Source of the DNA: Mesorhizobium japonicum MAFF 303099
Lineage (GTDB): Bacteria; Pseudomonadota; Alphaproteobacteria; Rhizobiales; Rhizobiaceae
Length of the DNA stretch: 64,000 bases
NCBI RefSeq assembly: GCF_000009625.1
Contig: NC_002678.2
Location: forward strand, 6,542,001-6,606,000
Direction: 5' to 3'
Shown: piece after piece, positions 26,187 to 35,440 of the stretch
Layout of the letters: the number at the start of each line of letters is the position of its first letter
How positions within the stretch are numbered: position 1 is the stretch's first letter
Position numbers and translations under genes: made by a program
The notes under the pieces: model-generated
The model's database searches: none
What the model was told of the DNA's origin: nothing
The model's input: the letters and a program-made list of their open reading frames with translations, nothing else

Positions 26187-27292
26187 AGGCCGATCGAGCC
26201 CCGATAGATGACGCCGGCGTCGCGGCGGGGCACGATGCGGCCGATCGGCGTTACCGTCTCACCAGCTTCCTGCAGCACGGCGGCGACCTGCGCCGCCTGG
26301 CCGGAAGCGACCGCCAGGATCATGCCGACGCCGCAATTGAAGGTGCGCATCATTTCTTCCGGCGCCACGCCGCCGGTCTTGGCCAGCCACGAGAACACCG
26401 GCGGCACGTCGATGGCTTCGAGATCGAGCTCGGCCGAGAAATCCTTGGGCAGCACGCGCGGAATGTTTTCCGGGAAGCCGCCGCCGGTGATGTGAGCCAG
26501 CGCCTTGATGCCATGCGTGTTGCGGATCGCCTTCAGGATGGACTTGACGTAGATGCGGGTCGGTTCGAGCAGCGCCTCGGCCAGCGTCGCCTCGTCGTTG
26601 AACGGCGCCGGATCGCTCCACGCCAGGCCGCTGGCGGCGACGATGCGGCGCACCAGCGAAAACCCGTTCGAATGCAGGCCCGAGGAAGCAAGACCCAAAA
26701 GCACGTCGCCCTCGACGATGTCGTCGGTGGGTAAAAGCTGGCCGCGTTCGGCCGCCCCCACGGCAAAGCCGGCGAGGTCATAGTCATTCCCATGATACAT
26801 GCCGGGCATTTCCGCCGTCTCGCCGCCGATCAGCGCGCAGCCGGCTTGCCGGCAGCCTTCGGCGATGCCGCCGACGATCGCCGCACCCTGGTCGGGATCG
26901 AGCTTGCCGGTAGCGAAATAGTCGAGGAAGAACAGCGGTTCGGCGCCCTGCACGACAATATCGTTGACGCACATGGCGACGAGGTCGATGCCGATCGTGT
27001 CGTGCTTGCCGGCATCGATGGCAATCTTGAGCTTGGTGCCGACGCCGTCATTGGCCGCGACGAGCACCGGATCGGTGAAGCCGGCCGCCTTGAGGTCGAA
27101 CAACCCGCCGAAACCGCCGATCTCGCCATCCGCGCCCGGCCGGCGCGTGGCGCGCACCAGCGGCTTGATCTTTTCAACCATGAGATTGCCGGCATCGATA
27201 TCGACGCCGGCCTCGGCATAGGTGAGCCCGTTCCTGCGCTTGCTCGTCTTGGGCTGGCCCGTTTTGGGCTGGCTTGTGTCGCGCTTGCTCAT
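26183..27292 (-). CDS. purM: Phosphoribosylformylglycinamidine cyclo-ligase
   Basis: The 369-residue AIR synthetase has the signatures [48 protein letters not shown] and [15 protein letters not shown]. The ATG at 27292 begins a Lys/Gln/Pro-rich leader before the catalytic fold; the upstream in-frame extension to 27346 is not family-like. It sits upstream of purN as in most proteobacteria and is divergent from the pgsA-like gene. Confidence 0.95.
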   Translation of the reverse strand: MSKRDTSQPKTGQPKTSKRRNGLTYAEAGVDIDAGNLMVEKIKPLVRATRRPGADGEIGGFGGLFDLKAAGFTDPVLVAANDGVGTKLKIAIDAGKHDTIGIDLVAMCVNDIVVQGAEPLFFLDYFATGKLDPDQGAAIVGGIAEGCRQAGCALIGGETAEMPGMYHGNDYDLAGFAVGAAERGQLLPTDDIVEGDVLLGLASSGLHSNGFSLVRRIVAASGLAWSDPAPFNDEATLAEALLEPTRIYVKSILKAIRNTHGIKALAHITGGGFPENIPRVLPKDFSAELDLEAIDVPPVFSWLAKTGGVAPEEMMRTFNCGVGMILAVASGQAAQVAAVLQEAGETVTPIGRIVPRRDAGVIYRGSIGL

Positions 27293-27497
27293 CGCAATTT
27301 TCCTGCTCGTTTGCGGGCTCTTCGCATGAACGGTTTCGGTCCGCAAGGATATCGGCGGAGCCGAGCGCCATTTGACCTGACAAAAGCGTGGATAGAATGG
27401 CGTCGGGTTTGGCGCTCGCGCCTGGAACGGACTGTCCCTTGTGGCGGCTCTCCATCTCCTTCATCTATCTCGAAACAGCGCATGGCGGGACAATGCA

Positions 27498-28055
27498 TTG
27501 ACCATCCCCAACCTGATCACCATCCTGCGCCTTCTCCTGGTGCCTGCCGTGGTGCTGGCCATGCTGCAGGCGCGCTGGGACTGGGCCTTTGCCGGCTTCG
27601 TCATTGCCGGCGTGTCGGATGGCGTCGACGGTTTCATCGCCCGCCGTTTCAACCAGCAGTCCGAACTCGGTGCCTATCTCGATCCGATGGCCGACAAGCT
27701 ACTGTTGGTTTCGGTGTTCGTCGTCATGGGCTTCATCGGGCAATTGCCGCTGTGGCTGGTCGTCACCATGGTGTCGCGCGATGCGCTGATCGTCTGCGCG
27801 GTTCTGTTGTCCACGGTTATGGCGCATCCGGTCGAGATAAAGCCCTTCCTGGTGTCGAAGGCCAATACAGCCATCCAGATCGTGCTGGCGGCGGTTGTGC
27901 TGGGCGAGCTTGCCTTTGCCCTGCACCTCGACCCGCTGCGGCCAGCCCTCATATTGCTGTCCGGGGTCTTGACCGTGGCTTCGGCCGCAGCCTATCTCGT
28001 GGCTTGGCTGAGGCATATGAGCGGCTATGGCGAAGGCTCCAATCCGGAAATCTGA
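27498..28055 (+). CDS. CDP-alcohol phosphatidyltransferase (PgsA-like)
   Basis: A membrane protein of about 185 residues with the family signature DGVDGFIARRFNQQSELGAY followed by LDPMADK (D-x2-DG-x2-AR-x8-G-x3-D-x3-D). Such enzymes join a CDP-diacylglycerol to an alcohol such as glycerol phosphate. The TTG at 27498 with GGCGGGA upstream begins right at TIPNLITILRL, the usual N-terminus; a GTG at 27441 is the alternative. The next gene overlaps its 3' end by 29 bases. Confidence 0.88.
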   Translation: MTIPNLITILRLLLVPAVVLAMLQARWDWAFAGFVIAGVSDGVDGFIARRFNQQSELGAYLDPMADKLLLVSVFVVMGFIGQLPLWLVVTMVSRDALIVCAVLLSTVMAHPVEIKPFLVSKANTAIQIVLAAVVLGELAFALHLDPLRPALILLSGVLTVASAAAYLVAWLRHMSGYGEGSNPEI

Positions 28056-29235
28056 GGAAGAAGCGGCGGTGATCGAGGCCGCGGCTGCCGATCTTGCCGC
28101 GGCCTCCGCGTTCCGCCGGCAGATCTCCTTCTGGGTGGCCGGCGTCGCAGGACTTGCGCTGTTCCTCTATATGTTCAGCAACATCCTGCTGCCCTTCGTC
28201 GCCGGCATGGTGCTTGCCTATTTCCTCGATCCGGTCGCCGATCGGCTGCAGCGTCTCGGCCTGTCCCGCTTCATGGCGACGGTGGTCATCCTCATCACCT
28301 TCCTCATTGTGCTGGTGCTGGCCTTTGTCATCCTCATTCCGGTGCTGGCGACGCAGATGGCCGATTTCGCCGGCAAACTGCCGGAGTACCTGACCCGGCT
28401 GCAAAGCCTGATCACCTCCTTTGATCCGAAATGGCTGGAGCAGAAATTCGGCGTCAACGCCAATGGCTTGCGTGATGGGCTGAACTCGCTGCTGACCTCG
28501 GGTTTCGGCCTGCTCACCACGGTCTTCACCTCGATCTGGAGTTCGGGCGTGGCGCTGGTCTCGGTGGTCAGCCTGTTCGTGGTGACGCCGGTCGTCGCCT
28601 TCTACATGCTGCTCGACTGGGACCGCATGGTGGCGGTCATCGACAGCTGGGTGCCGCGCGACAATGTCGCGACCGTGCGCGCCATTGCGCGCGACATCAA
28701 CACCGCGACCGCCGGCTTCGTGCGCGGCCAGGGCACGCTCTGCCTGGTGCTGGGCGCCATGTATGCCACCGGCCTGACGCTGACCGGGCTGAACTTCGCC
28801 ATCCTCATCGGCCTGTTCGCCGGGCTGATCTCCTTCATTCCCTATGTCGGCTCGCTGACCGGGCTGGTGCTGGCGGTCGGCGTCGCTTTCGTCCAGTTCT
28901 GGCCGGACTGGACGATGATCGTCGCCGTCGCCGTGGTCTTCTTCATCGGCCAGTTCATCGAAGGCAACATATTGCAGCCCAGGTTGGTCGGCAAAAGCGT
29001 TGGCCTGCATCCCGTGTGGCTGATGTTCGCCCTGTTCGCCTTTGGCGCGCTGTTCGGTTTTGTCGGCTTGCTGATTGCCGTGCCGGCTTCCGCCGCAGTC
29101 GCAGTTCTGGTGCGCTTCGCCATCGCCCGCTATCTCGAATCGCCGCTCTACAAGGGCCACGCGACAGAGCCCGCGCCGCCGCTGCCGGCCGATCGCGGCG
29201 GCGGCCACCGCACCCAACCGCGTCGCTCGAAGTGA
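28027..29235 (+). CDS. AI-2E family transporter
   Basis: A 402-residue inner-membrane protein with about eight hydrophobic helices, including SNILLPFVAGMVLAYFLDPV and FIGQFIEGNILQPRLVGKSV, the latter diagnostic of the AI-2E/PerM family. Family members export autoinducer-2 or move ions; the substrate here is unknown. It overlaps the pgsA-like gene at the start and hdaA at the end (GTGA), so the three genes form an operon. Confidence 0.92.
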   Translation: MAKAPIRKSEEEAAVIEAAAADLAAASAFRRQISFWVAGVAGLALFLYMFSNILLPFVAGMVLAYFLDPVADRLQRLGLSRFMATVVILITFLIVLVLAFVILIPVLATQMADFAGKLPEYLTRLQSLITSFDPKWLEQKFGVNANGLRDGLNSLLTSGFGLLTTVFTSIWSSGVALVSVVSLFVVTPVVAFYMLLDWDRMVAVIDSWVPRDNVATVRAIARDINTATAGFVRGQGTLCLVLGAMYATGLTLTGLNFAILIGLFAGLISFIPYVGSLTGLVLAVGVAFVQFWPDWTMIVAVAVVFFIGQFIEGNILQPRLVGKSVGLHPVWLMFALFAFGALFGFVGLLIAVPASAAVAVLVRFAIARYLESPLYKGHATEPAPPLPADRGGGHRTQPRRSK

Positions 29236-29936
29236 CCGCCCAGCGAACCGATCCGCCGCGCCAGCTGCCGCTCGATCTCGGCCACGGCACCGGCTATTCG
29301 CGCGACGAACTCGTCGTCTCCGGCACCAACAACCAGGCGGCGGCGCTGGTCGACCGCTGGCCGGACTGGCCCTCGCCGGTGGTGGTGCTGGCAGGTCCCG
29401 CCGGTTCCGGCAAGACGCATCTGGCCGCCATCTGGCGTGCGCGCGCCAACGCGGTTGCCGTCGACGCACGGCGCATCGGCGACAGCATCGCCGGTCTCGG
29501 CGCCCGGCCGGCGCTGATCGACGATGTCGATGCCGGCGCGGTCGACGAACAAGGCCTGTTCCATCTGATCAATGCGGTGCGCGGCGCAGGCTCGACGTTG
29601 CTGTTGACCGCACGGCGTTTTCCCTCGGCCTGGGGCGTATCGCTGCCCGATCTGGCCTCGCGGCTGAAGGCGGCGGCGACGGTCGAGATCCACGAGCCCG
29701 ACGACCTGCTGCTCGCCGGTGTCATCACCAAGCTGTTCGCCGACCGCCAGGTCGAGGTCGAACCGCATGTCGTGCAATATCTGGTGCGGCGCATCGAGCG
29801 CTCGCTGGCGACAGCCATGCGCGTGGTGGAGCGGCTGGACCGCACCGCGCTCGAGCGCAAGATGCCGATCACCCGGGCGCTCGCCGCCGAAACGGTCAGC
29901 GCCATGGATGAGGGGCAGCGCGAGTTCGAGATTTAG
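29232..29936 (+). CDS. hdaA: DnaA-related regulatory inactivator, HdaA
   Basis: A 234-residue DnaA-like AAA+ protein without the DNA-binding domain: Walker A VVLAGPAGSGKTHLAAIW, a Walker B-like PALIDDVDAG, and a sensor-type C-terminus. Near the N-terminus QLPLDL matches the beta-clamp binding motif by which Hda proteins act with the sliding clamp to make DnaA hydrolyse ATP. The GTG at 29232 overlaps the stop of the transporter gene. Confidence 0.9.
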   Translation: MTAQRTDPPRQLPLDLGHGTGYSRDELVVSGTNNQAAALVDRWPDWPSPVVVLAGPAGSGKTHLAAIWRARANAVAVDARRIGDSIAGLGARPALIDDVDAGAVDEQGLFHLINAVRGAGSTLLLTARRFPSAWGVSLPDLASRLKAAATVEIHEPDDLLLAGVITKLFADRQVEVEPHVVQYLVRRIERSLATAMRVVERLDRTALERKMPITRALAAETVSAMDEGQREFEI

Positions 29937-30220
29937 AAAGCCTCGGGCGACCGGCAACAGGGCGTGTCCCATTTTGGGAAAGAACAACTGGCACCCATCT
30001 TGCTGCACCAGCTTGCCGGCTAACCCCGGTCCTGATTACGTTCCAAATCAGGTTGTAGGCTCGCCGGGAATGAGTTTGGGGTTCTCGCCCGGCGAGCTTA
30101 CCTTCAGGTGCATCGAGCGGCCGCCCGCGCCGCGCTGGTGACCACCCAACCAACGACACCGCCATCAGAACTCTTGAGATGGACCATTCAATGGTCCCTG
30201 CGAAGCAAGCTTGGCCGATC
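29937..30220. other. Intergenic region with a stem-loop
   Basis: No gene is supported in these 284 bases. GCTCGCCGGG (30059-30068) and CCCGGCGAGC (30088-30097) form a perfect ten-pair stem with a 19-base loop; it may contribute to termination of the hdaA transcript but lacks a T-run. Confidence 0.5.
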
Positions 30221-30502
30221 TCAGAGCCACATTCTGACGAAATGCCGGACCAGCAGATAAACGGCCGAATGAGCGGTGACGTAGCAGGCTGCGACCACCA
30301 CAAAAATCCCGATGCTCACAGGCCAGGAGCGGGAGGCGATGGTGCCTGGGGCCATACTGGCCAGTCTGCGGCTCTCGCGATTGTTCCATGCCGCCAGCGC
30401 CGCACAAGCAATCGCCCACGCCACCATGAATGGAACCGCCACGCCCGCATAGGCAAAGTAGGCTGGCCCGAACAGCGACACCCACGCATCGATCCCAAGC
30501 AT
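30221..30502 (-). CDS. Small integral membrane protein
   Basis: A 93-residue protein with three hydrophobic segments (AYFAYAGVAVPFMVAWAIAC, a middle polar linker, and VSIGIFVVVAACYVTAH). The ATG at 30502 has GGGGGGA seven bases upstream. No family was recognised; the neighbours give no hint. Confidence 0.6.
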   Translation of the reverse strand: MLGIDAWVSLFGPAYFAYAGVAVPFMVAWAIACAALAAWNNRESRRLASMAPGTIASRSWPVSIGIFVVVAACYVTAHSAVYLLVRHFVRMWL

Positions 30503-30657
30503 CGACCATCCCCCCGTCGGCGGGAGTGTAAGCCGGTCATGGCGACGGATGCGAGCTTGAAATGGTGAAACGTGGACGAAGCATCACGCTGTGCAAACGC
30601 AAGCTGTGAGCAGAGGGCGGGGCGGCGCGCCGACGAACAAATGTTCCGCGATCCTAT

Positions 30658-31560
30658 TCAACCGAGATGTGACTGCACGAAGTCGATGAAGGCGCGCACC
30701 TTGGCCGGCGGCAAATGCCGCGACGGGTAGAGCGCGTAAAGCGGAAAGCTCTCGCCGCGCCAATCCGGCAGCACCTCGACCAGCGCGCCTTGTTGGATGA
30801 GGTGCTGCACGCCAATCGCCTTGATCCTGGCGATGCCGACGCCGTCGAGGCAGGCGCCGAGCATGGTGCCGAACTCGGTGACCATCAGGCGGCCCGTCGT
30901 CCTGACATCGACGACCTCGGCGCCACGCCGAAACCGCCATTCCTCGATCGGCTGGCCGGTCAGCGAATCGCGGACCTGGATGCAGGCGTGTTCGACAAGA
31001 TCGGCGGGGATGGTGGGAGTGCCATGTGCGGTGAGATAGGCGGGTGCGGCAACCGTCACCGTGCGGGTCTCGACGAGCTTCTTCACCACCAGCGACGACA
31101 CCGGCGGCGTTCCAAAGCGGATGGCGATGTCGAACCCTTCGGCCACCAGATCCCCCAACTGGTCCCTGGCGACAAGCTCGAGCGACAGATCCGGATAGAG
31201 CGACAGGAACTCGCTGATATGCGGCGTGAACAGCTGACGCGAAAAGAAGGCGTCGACGTTGACGCGCAGCCGGCCGCGCACCGCAACCGATGTGCCCGAG
31301 GTGACGGTCACTGCGTCTTCTATGCCTGTCAGCAACGGCGCCACCTCGGCGTAAAGCCGGCGGCCCTCGTCGGTCAGTGACACGGCGCGCGTCGTCCGGT
31401 CGAGCAGACGCACGCCGACGCGGGCCTCCAGACGCGAGACCGCGCGGCTGACGCCCGAGCGTGACAGGCCGAGCGCGTCGGCGGCCCGGGCAAAGCTGCC
31501 GCCTTCGGCGATCGCGGCCAGCACGCCGACATTGGAGATGACACGCCCGTCGAACGCCAT
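30658..31560 (-). CDS. LysR-family transcriptional regulator
   Basis: A 300-residue protein with an N-terminal winged helix (NVGVLAAIAEGGSFARAADA, SRSGVSRAVSRLEARVGVRL) and a LysR substrate domain (FGTPPVSSLVVKKLVETRTV). The ATG at 31560 is the usual family position; the extra codons to 31608 belong to the promoter. It is divergent from the NmrA-like gene at 31689 and is its probable regulator, a very common pairing in rhizobia. Confidence 0.9.
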   Translation of the reverse strand: MAFDGRVISNVGVLAAIAEGGSFARAADALGLSRSGVSRAVSRLEARVGVRLLDRTTRAVSLTDEGRRLYAEVAPLLTGIEDAVTVTSGTSVAVRGRLRVNVDAFFSRQLFTPHISEFLSLYPDLSLELVARDQLGDLVAEGFDIAIRFGTPPVSSLVVKKLVETRTVTVAAPAYLTAHGTPTIPADLVEHACIQVRDSLTGQPIEEWRFRRGAEVVDVRTTGRLMVTEFGTMLGACLDGVGIARIKAIGVQHLIQQGALVEVLPDWRGESFPLYALYPSRHLPPAKVRAFIDFVQSHLG

Positions 31561-31688
31561 TGGCTCGTCCGTTGATTTGAGATCAACAATGATATGATTT
31601 AATGGCACTCACGGCAACAGTCGATGTCGAGTTAAAGATCCGCCATTCCGTGCCGCAGAGGCGCGAACCCACAAAATGGAGACGGATC

Positions 31689-32555
31689 ATGTATGCAATC
31701 ACCGGCATTACCGGCAAAGTCGGCGGCGCGATGGCACGCGCGCTGCTCGCCGCGGGCCAGCCCGTTCGCGCCATTGTGCGCGACGCCACGAAAGGCCGGC
31801 AGTGGGCGGCACTCGGCTGCGACGTCGCGATCGCCACCATGGAGGATGCGGAGGCGCTGACGCAGGCTTTCAAGGGCGCAACGGCAGTGTTCATCCTGCC
31901 GCCGCCGGTGTTTGATCCCGAGCCCTTCTATCCCGAAGCGCAAGCGGTCATCGACAGCGTCGCGACGGCGCTGAGGGCCGCCAAGCCGGCCAGGGTCGTC
32001 TGCCTGTCGACCGTCGGCGCCGATGCGGTCCAGGACAATCTGCTGTCACAGCACACCAAGATGGAGACCGCGCTGAGCGCGCTCCCGCTGGCCCTTACCT
32101 TGCTGCGGCCCGCCTGGTTCCTCGACAATGTCGCCTGGGACGTTTCATCGGCACGCGGGGCCGGTCTCATCCACAGCTTCCTTGCGCCGACGGGCAGGGC
32201 GCTGCCGATGGTGGCCGCGGAGGATGTCGGGCGGGTGGCGGCAACACTCATCCAGCAGGACTGGAGCGGCACACGCATCGTCGAACTGGAAGGCCCGGAG
32301 CGTGTATCGCCCGATGACCTTGCCGCTGCCTTCACGACCGTGCTCGGCAAACCGGTGCGCGCCGTGCCGGTACCCCGCGAGACCTGGGAGGCGCTTTTCC
32401 GTTCGCAAGGCATGCGAAATCCACAACCCCGCATGCGCATGCTGGACGGGTTCAACGAGGGCTGGATCGCATTCGCCGACGAAGCGAGGACGATCAAGGG
32501 CACGATATCTGCCACGACCGTGGTTCAGGCTCTCGTGGCGGGCGAGGGCGCCTAG
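31689..32555 (+). CDS. NmrA-like NAD(P)-binding protein
   Basis: A 288-residue atypical short-chain dehydrogenase. The nucleotide-binding motif YAITGITGKVGGAMARALL lies at the very N-terminus, followed by PVRAIVRDATKGRQ and the LLRPAWFLDNVAWD segment typical of NmrA/QOR2-like proteins that act as redox sensors or quinone reductases. The ATG at 31689 follows GGAGACGG. Regulated probably by the divergent LysR protein. Confidence 0.87.
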   Translation: MYAITGITGKVGGAMARALLAAGQPVRAIVRDATKGRQWAALGCDVAIATMEDAEALTQAFKGATAVFILPPPVFDPEPFYPEAQAVIDSVATALRAAKPARVVCLSTVGADAVQDNLLSQHTKMETALSALPLALTLLRPAWFLDNVAWDVSSARGAGLIHSFLAPTGRALPMVAAEDVGRVAATLIQQDWSGTRIVELEGPERVSPDDLAAAFTTVLGKPVRAVPVPRETWEALFRSQGMRNPQPRMRMLDGFNEGWIAFADEARTIKGTISATTVVQALVAGEGA

Positions 32556-32576
32556 ATCACATTGCTATGAAGAAGA

Positions 32577-32653
<77 letters not shown>

Positions 32654-32778
32654 AACGGTCTGTTGCCTATTCATTTCGGTGTTACATGGCAAGTGCAAAA
32701 ACCTTGCCGCCATGCGCATTGCGCAGTAATGACGGGCGAAGGGGCGGCGATGCTGCCTTCCACAACCATGAGGTGGCC

Positions 32779-33084
32779 ATGTCCGCGCGCATTTTCAGCC
32801 CAGCCAAAACCGCGATGCAGTCCGGCAAGGCCAAGACCGGCCAGTGGGTGCTGGAATTCGACCCCGAGATGCGCAAGAAGATCGATCCCTTGATGGGCTA
32901 TACGACGTCGGGAGACATGAGAAGCCAGATCAGGCTGACCTTCGAGACGCGCGAAGAGGCCGTGGCTTACGCCGAAAAGGAAGGCCTTGCCTTCCGTGTC
33001 GAGGAGCCCAAAGAGACCAAGCGCCGCCAGATTTCCTATGCGGAGAATTTCCGCTATGACCGCAGGACGCCCTGGACGCATTGA
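32779..33084 (+). CDS. NADH dehydrogenase accessory protein, NDUFS4-like (ETC complex I subunit)
   Basis: A 101-residue protein matching the alphaproteobacterial homologue of the 18-kDa complex I subunit: ARIFSPAKTAMQSGKAKTGQ, WVLEFDPEMRKKIDPLMGY, TSGDMRSQIRLTFETREEAV and the RRQISYAENFRYDRRTPWTH ending. The ATG at 32779 is chosen over a long upstream frame which is a shadow. It is a monocistronic gene between two tRNAs. Confidence 0.93.
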   Translation: MSARIFSPAKTAMQSGKAKTGQWVLEFDPEMRKKIDPLMGYTTSGDMRSQIRLTFETREEAVAYAEKEGLAFRVEEPKETKRRQISYAENFRYDRRTPWTH

Positions 33085-33130
33085 ACGGCGCCAGCGCCAG
33101 ATATCCAGCCGGCCCCTTTGGCCGGCCAGT

Positions 33131-33207
33131 GGTCCCGTAGCTCAGCTGGATAGAGCACCGGCCTTCTAAGCCGATGGTCACAGGTTCGAATCCTGTCGGG
33201 ATCGCCA
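33131..33207 (+). tRNA. tRNA-Arg (TCT), prophage attachment site
   Basis: The cloverleaf has acceptor GGTCCCG/CGGGATC, D-arm GCTCAGCTGGATAGAGC, anticodon loop CTTCTAA (anticodon TCT), T-loop TTCGAAT and an encoded CCA (33205-33207). The prophage integrase lies 87 bases downstream and reads toward the tRNA. The phage probably carries the 3' part of the tRNA, so this copy stays intact; the second copy of the att core must lie beyond the window. Confidence 0.97.
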
Positions 33208-33294
33208 ACGTTTTCAAATGGTTAGATGCCATATTGCGGCCGGAAGACCAACCGGAACTGGCCGTTTTACAGACCGTTTTACAGTTTTCGTTCC

Positions 33295-34326
33295 TCATGG
33301 GTTCCGTTCCATGCGCAGAATCACCGCATCGCTGGCGTCCTGATCGTCGGCCAGGTAGTGCTTTTCCAGAACGGATTTGATCTCTGAAATCGAGTGGCCG
33401 GATATCTTCGCAATGTCCTCGACGCTCGATCCTTCCCGCGCCCGCTCAGTGATGAACGTTCCACGCAGATCGTGGAAGGTGACGCCTTCGATTTGGAGGC
33501 GGGTACACTCCTTCCCCCACGACGTTTTGAAGCCGTCCTTGGTCCATGGCCGCTTTCGAGAGTTGAGCAGGATGCGCATCTTGTCCTTGTCCAGGACATC
33601 CAGCATCGCCTTCAGCTTCGAATGGACGCGGACCTTCAGCTTCTTGCCACCCTTCGACTGGCGGAACTGAAGATAGATCCCGTCATAGTCCTTCCAGGAT
33701 CGGGAAAGCAGATCGCCCTGTCGCTGGCCGGTGTGCAGCGCCATTTCGAAGGCAAGCAGGAGGTGAGCAGGCGCGCCGGCACGGAAAGCCTTGATCTGCT
33801 CCTGTGACCACACCGATTCGCGCCGTGAGCCGTTGTACAGCCGTTCGATGCCGGTGCAGGGGTTCTTGTCGATCAGTTCGTCGGCGACGGCGTAGGAAAA
33901 CACCTTGGACAGCGAGAACAGCAGCTTGTCGGCTTTGCGCGGGTTGGCAGCAAAGCTCCGGTGCCATTTCCTGATTTCGGCTTTCATGCCCTTTTGCTGG
34001 GTCAGCCTGACCGGCAGCTTAGGCCATTTCTCCTTGATGAGCCGGAAGGCGTAGAGGTGATCCGTCTGCGTAGTGTCGGCTAGCGCCAGGAAATCAGGAT
34101 TGCGCTTGTCCTCCGGGCCGGTGAACCGATCAATCAGCGTCTCAAGGGTCTCGACAATCTTGGGTGTCGCGAGCGCCTTGAGCTTAGCGTATTCTAGGGC
34201 GAAGGCCTCAGTGTGCGGCTTTGCCTCAATCTTCGGGCCGCCGCGCCATGCGTAGTAGTAGACGCGCGTCGATCCGTCGGCCAGCTTGCGCTTGACCTTG
34301 TGGATGCCCTTAAGCGCCACCAGCAC
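33295..34326 (-). CDS. int: Tyrosine-type site-specific integrase
   Basis: The 343-residue recombinase has catalytic residues in the expected order: R202 (ALHTGQRQGDLL), K at about 225 (RQSKGGKKLKV), H285 and R288 (FHDLRGTF), H311 (ISGHS) and Y324 (LEKHYLADD). The N-terminal part resembles the arm/core-binding domain of phage integrases. It is the last gene of the leftward operon and lies beside tRNA-Arg, as expected for insertion there. The previous gene overlaps its start. Confidence 0.95.
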   Translation of the reverse strand: MLVALKGIHKVKRKLADGSTRVYYYAWRGGPKIEAKPHTEAFALEYAKLKALATPKIVETLETLIDRFTGPEDKRNPDFLALADTTQTDHLYAFRLIKEKWPKLPVRLTQQKGMKAEIRKWHRSFAANPRKADKLLFSLSKVFSYAVADELIDKNPCTGIERLYNGSRRESVWSQEQIKAFRAGAPAHLLLAFEMALHTGQRQGDLLSRSWKDYDGIYLQFRQSKGGKKLKVRVHSKLKAMLDVLDKDKMRILLNSRKRPWTKDGFKTSWGKECTRLQIEGVTFHDLRGTFITERAREGSSVEDIAKISGHSISEIKSVLEKHYLADDQDASDAVILRMERNP

Positions 34327-34540
34327 CGCTCCTGTCTCTCCACGCTAGATATTCGTCCAGCGTATCAAAGGCTTCGGGCGAATCATCGTCGTCAACTGGC
34401 TTCGGTGCCTGTGCGAGACTAGCGGGGATAAGGCGGAAAACCGCCGACCCTATCTTGACTTCGACAATCCCGCGCTCCGCCTCGGCCGCTCGCAGCAATG
34501 TTTGGGCCTGGCGTTGCGAAAGAGCGAGCGCTCGCGTCAT
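34310..34540 (-). CDS. Small prophage protein
   Basis: A 76-residue acidic protein (SQRQAQTLLRAAEAERGIVE, then VKIGSAVFRLIPA). Its 3' end overlaps the integrase start by 17 bases and its start overlaps the HNH gene stop (ATGA-type), so it is part of the leftward operon. Short proteins of this type next to integrases may be excisionase-like, but no helix-turn-helix is evident. Confidence 0.65.
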   Translation of the reverse strand: MTRALALSQRQAQTLLRAAEAERGIVEVKIGSAVFRLIPASLAQAPKPVDDDDSPEAFDTLDEYLAWRDRSGAGGA

Positions 34541-34929
34541 CCTTTTCTCCGCTCAACGCCGTCTCGGGTCGGCGCGAAGCCGCGCGACCGGATCGGAGCT
34601 TTCGATTTCGGATAGACGCCGAGGTGCTTGGCGCGGACGCGATCGGCCTTTTCCCGCAAAGCGTTTTCGTCAGCAGATTTCGCCTTGTGTGGTTCAACCA
34701 GGGCGGGCCACAGATTGCTTTCGCGGTTCTCGCCACCCAACGACAGCGGCTTGACGTGCTCAAGCTGCCATTTCTCGCCGGCGCCGATCGGCCGCTGGCT
34801 GATATGGCAGATGCCGTCGGCGCGAAGGAAGATGCGGGCGCGGACGGTCGGCGGCGGCACGGAATCCGGCGTCTTGCCGATCCATTCCTTGACGCTGCGG
34901 CCGCCGTTTGGATCATCGATCATGGGCAT
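34537..34929 (-). CDS. HNH endonuclease-like protein
   Basis: A 130-residue protein with an HNH core: ICHISQRPIGAGEKWQLEHV, then KPLSLGGENRESNLWPALV followed by EPHKAKSA, giving the H...N...H order. The two Cys of a zinc site are not present. The ATG at 34929 lies immediately after the stop of the preceding gene; an ATG two codons later is an alternative. It is inside the leftward operon and not next to the terminase, where packaging HNH nucleases usually sit. Confidence 0.8.
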   Translation of the reverse strand: MPMIDDPNGGRSVKEWIGKTPDSVPPPTVRARIFLRADGICHISQRPIGAGEKWQLEHVKPLSLGGENRESNLWPALVEPHKAKSADENALREKADRVRAKHLGVYPKSKAPIRSRGFAPTRDGVERRKG

Positions 34930-34930
34930 G

Positions 34931-35377
34931 TCATGCCGCCGTCCGCTCGCGGCCGCGCGCCAAATAGACCGGCAGCGGGTCGTAGTTGCACATTTCGGTG
35001 AGGCGGCCTTGGGCAGCTGTGAAATAGCGATTGAACTTGTCCTGGGGCATCTCCTGAAACGACTTGGATTCAGGGAAGGCGCGAACCTCGCCCCCGAACA
35101 TACCGACGTACCGGACATAGCCGAGGTCTATCTGCAGCGCGTCGGATAGGTGGTCAGCCTCGGGCCATTTTCTGCCGATCCATTCCGGGCCGTTTTCGAT
35201 CACCCATGCCAGCAAACCCCAATAGGTGTTGTTCTGCCGGAGCGACCTGGCGCGCGAAACCGTCACGTTGAGGTCGCAGCCCTCGGGGAACGTTTCCAGC
35301 ATATCGCCTTCCCATTGAGCGACGGCATGCAGCACGTGGCCACGCCGGCGCATGATAATCGTAGATTTGTTGCTCAT
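34931..35377 (-). CDS. Phage protein resembling NinB/DUF1367
   Basis: A 148-residue protein with SRARSLRQNNTYWGLLAWVI, the 'RS-x-QN-x2-YW' motif seen in NinB- and DUF1367-like recombination accessory proteins, and the segment FPESKSFQEMPQDKFNRYFT. It follows the Bet gene in the same operon, which fits a role in recombination. The family assignment is moderate. Confidence 0.65.
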   Translation of the reverse strand: MSNKSTIIMRRRGHVLHAVAQWEGDMLETFPEGCDLNVTVSRARSLRQNNTYWGLLAWVIENGPEWIGRKWPEADHLSDALQIDLGYVRYVGMFGGEVRAFPESKSFQEMPQDKFNRYFTAAQGRLTEMCNYDPLPVYLARGRERTAA

Positions 35378-35398
35378 GGTCGTTCCTTGAAGAGTTCC

Positions 35399-35429
35399 CC
35401 GGCGCGGTACGCGGACACAGCCGCGCCGG
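35399..35429 (-). terminator. Stem-loop within the leftward operon
   Basis: CCGGCGCGG (35399-35407) pairs perfectly with CCGCGCCGG (35421-35429) across 13 bases, in the 63-base gap after the Bet gene. There is no U-tract; it may attenuate transcription toward the integrase or protect the upstream mRNA. Confidence 0.4.
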
Positions 35430-35440
35430 ATCGCTGGAGG

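Noticed and set aside
27949-29469. A 506-codon minus-strand frame over the AI-2E transporter
   Set aside because: Composition rich in Arg, Gln, His and Asp is typical of antisense to a membrane protein gene.
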